This document shows, one piece after another, positions 62,367 to 64,000 of a stretch of 64,000 nucleotides of DNA; position 1 is the stretch's first letter; every line of letters begins with the position of its first letter. The DNA comes from JAFAMB01 sp963775805 (GTDB taxonomy: Bacteria > Verrucomicrobiota > Verrucomicrobiia > Chthoniobacterales > JAFAMB01), in the NCBI GenBank assembly GCA_963775805.1, contig CAVZKG010000004.1, forward strand, positions 434,001-498,000, read 5' to 3'. A program made the translations under genes and the position numbers. Below the pieces are notes generated by a model. The model did not search any database, was not told where the DNA came from, and saw only the letters and a list, made by a program, of their open reading frames with translations.

Positions 62367-64000
62367 ATGCGTCATTTCTTCACTCGGGCGTTACGGTCCG
62401 TTGCCTGGTTGGCCGGGTTTGCGGCTCTGTACGCAGAACCGGCGCCAGCGCAGATCTACCATGGCACGGAGTTGGTTAAACCGGCCTTGATTGCAGATGT
62501 CAGCGGGATACAACCGGGTCAGAAGTTCCGGGTCGGCGTTCTCTACAAAATCGAACCCGGTTGGCATATCTATTGGAAATATTCAGGGGATTCCGGCATC
62601 CCGACGAAAATCGAATGGCAGTTACCTGCTGGATTTAAAGCAGGCGATCTGCAGTGGCCCCTCCCAGTTCGAGACAAGGAACCGGGCAACCTCGAAGTAT
62701 TCGACTACACATCGGATGTATTGCTGTTCGCGGAAATGGAGGCGCCTGCTGTGCTGCCTCCCGGGCCGATTACGATTCAGGCTAAGACTGATTGGCTTGT
62801 CTGTCAGAATCTTTGCGTGCCGGGTAAGGCTCAGTTATCGCTGAACCTGACAGGAGGTGCCAATACTCCTTCGGATTCCGCGGCGTTGTTCCAGAAATTT
62901 GCTTCCCTTGTGCCGAAGGATCTTACTGGTCCCATCACGATGGGTTTCAGCCGTGCCGGTAAGAGTCTCGTGGCAGATGTGGGTGGAGTGCCTGCGGGAA
63001 CGGCTCTCGATTTCTTCCCTGTCCCGTCTGCGGATTCAGTGATTTTGCATGTCACGCAAGCTGGGAGCAAACTGACCATCCCGATCGACACGGAGGTTAA
63101 GACGATCAATCGAATGAACGGCGTGCTGGTGGTCGGATCCGGAGACGCCCGCAAGGGATACGAGGTCACCGACAACACGGCTCTAACCCAGGCCGGGACC
63201 AGCAGCCAGACTTCGCCGGTGGATCTCGTCACAGTCTTGCAGATGTTGGGCTTCGCGCTTGTGGGCGGTCTCATTCTCAATGTCATGCCCTGCGTACTCC
63301 CGGTTATTTCGCTCAAGATCTTTGGATTTGTTTCTGAGGCTCATAATGATCACAAAAGGACATTCCGTTTATCGATGGCTTTTGCGGGTGGCATTATCGG
63401 CTGTTTTGCTGCGCTTGCAGCGATCGTGGTTCTCCTGCGGGCGCTCGGGACGCAGGTAGGCTGGGGATTTCAGTTCCAGGACTATCGATTCATCGTTGTG
63501 ATTTCCTGCCTCGTATTTGCGTTTGCGCTCAACCTGTTTGGTGTTTACGAGCTCTCCGTTTCCGCCAAGGCGACGCACGGTCTCGCGAATCTCGCGGGCG
63601 AACAAGGATACCACGGCGCGTTTTTCCAAGGAGTGTTTGCGACTGTGCTGGCGACTCCATGCACTGCACCGTTCCTTGGGACCGCTTCGGCGTTTGCTTT
63701 TGCGCAACCGGGTTGGGTTACCTTCCTGGTCTTCTTATTTATCGGGATTGGCATGGGCTTGCCCTACGTTGTTCTGGCGTTTAACCCAGCATGGCTCCGG
63801 TACCTGCCGAAGCCAGGTGATTGGATGTTACGGCTGAAGCAGTTCATGGGATTTCTGCTGGTGGGAACGTTGCTCTGGTTGATGTGGATCCTGGGTCAGA
63901 TGAGGGGAGTCAACGGCGTTGTCGGATTAGGGGCATTGCTCTTGGTGATTGCCGTGCTCGCCTGGATCAAAGGCTCGTACTGGACTCCAGTTTCCACCCG
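62367..64000 (+). CDS. DsbD/ScsB-like thiol:disulfide reductase, N-terminal part
   Basis: The frame opens at ATG 62367 and is still open at the window end. It has a signal (SVAWLAGFAALYAEPAPAQ), a DsbD-N/ScsB-type beta domain with C-x3-C (DWLVCQNLCVPG, about residues 130-141), then membrane helices from about residue 288 with the two membrane cysteines in ILNVMPCVLPVISL and ATVLATPCTAPFLGTASAFA. DsbD-type proteins carry electrons from cytoplasmic thioredoxin to periplasmic disulfide proteins. A final thioredoxin domain, if present, is beyond the window. Confidence 0.85.
   Translation, partial: MRHFFTRALRSVAWLAGFAALYAEPAPAQIYHGTELVKPALIADVSGIQPGQKFRVGVLYKIEPGWHIYWKYSGDSGIPTKIEWQLPAGFKAGDLQWPLPVRDKEPGNLEVFDYTSDVLLFAEMEAPAVLPPGPITIQAKTDWLVCQNLCVPGKAQLSLNLTGGANTPSDSAALFQKFASLVPKDLTGPITMGFSRAGKSLVADVGGVPAGTALDFFPVPSADSVILHVTQAGSKLTIPIDTEVKTINRMNGVLVVGSGDARKGYEVTDNTALTQAGTSSQTSPVDLVTVLQMLGFALVGGLILNVMPCVLPVISLKIFGFVSEAHNDHKRTFRLSMAFAGGIIGCFAALAAIVVLLRALGTQVGWGFQFQDYRFIVVISCLVFAFALNLFGVYELSVSAKATHGLANLAGEQGYHGAFFQGVFATVLATPCTAPFLGTASAFAFAQPGWVTFLVFLFIGIGMGLPYVVLAFNPAWLRYLPKPGDWMLRLKQFMGFLLVGTLLWLMWILGQMRGVNGVVGLGALLLVIAVLAWIKGSYWTPVST

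Overview
This window looks like a chromosomal segment of a Gram-negative soil bacterium, most probably a Verrucomicrobiota member (Chthoniobacter/Udaeobacter-like). Supporting signs are a LamB-type porin, LPS glycosyltransferases and an MsbA-like exporter, many small lipoproteins, a DUF1573 protein, zwf-opcA, and intergenic hairpins built from 7-nt repeats. The phylum is an inference from gene content, not a measurement.

Layout. 1-4.3 kb: ribokinase N-terminus (cut by the window edge), a small HTH protein, an FTR1-type iron permease behind a Fur-like palindrome, several small lipoproteins, and a coupled pair of very short membrane peptides. 4.5-13.1 kb: a flavin disulfide reductase, the ergothioneine genes egtB and egtD, an OpuC/EgtUV-like ABC transporter next to them, and a MOSC-flavin reductase-ferredoxin fusion. 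13.3-14.4 kb: a redoxin and a SnoaL-like protein. 14.5-24.5 kb: a complete aerobic CO dehydrogenase cluster (coxM-S-L-G-D-E-F plus mocA; CoxL carries the form I motif AYRCSFR). It lies between two complementary fragments of one isoprenylcysteine-methyltransferase-like gene that share a 150-bp direct repeat, and broken gene pieces sit at both borders. This looks like an acquired island.

24.6-28 kb: an MDR oxidoreductase divergent from an HxlR regulator, an enoyl-CoA hydratase-like gene, a decayed SDR gene and tRNA-Ser(CGA). 28-32 kb: a membrane protein, a sigma-like/membrane-protein pair, and a low-molecular-weight phosphatase fused in frame to serine hydroxymethyltransferase. 32-41 kb: a maltodextrin system on the minus strand (lamB, then malE-F-G-K, a 77-residue protein, and malQ), interrupted by hairpin elements. 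41.6-46.9 kb: a small lipoprotein, a DUF1573 protein, zwf, opcA and a cupin/phosphomannose-isomerase-like protein. 47-55.7 kb: LPS-type glycosyltransferases and an MsbA-like exporter, interrupted by a decayed IS481-like and a decayed IS256-like transposase and by heptamer arrays. 55.7-59.7 kb: a LacI regulator with paired operators divergent from a secreted beta-helix polysaccharide-acting protein. 59.9-64 kb: an ECF sigma/anti-sigma/Spy-like operon, mscL, a small membrane peptide, and the start of a DsbD/ScsB-like gene cut by the window end.

How it fits together: maltodextrin enters through LamB and MalEFGK, is processed by MalQ, and can feed the Zwf/OpcA oxidative pentose phosphate branch. 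CO oxidation could supply electrons during starvation. Ergothioneine synthesis with a possible cognate transporter, redoxin, Dsb-type and envelope-stress genes point to oxidative and envelope stress in soil. The most notable items are the cox island between halves of a split gene, the egt-linked transporter, the phosphatase-SHMT fusion, and the family of heptamer-built hairpins.
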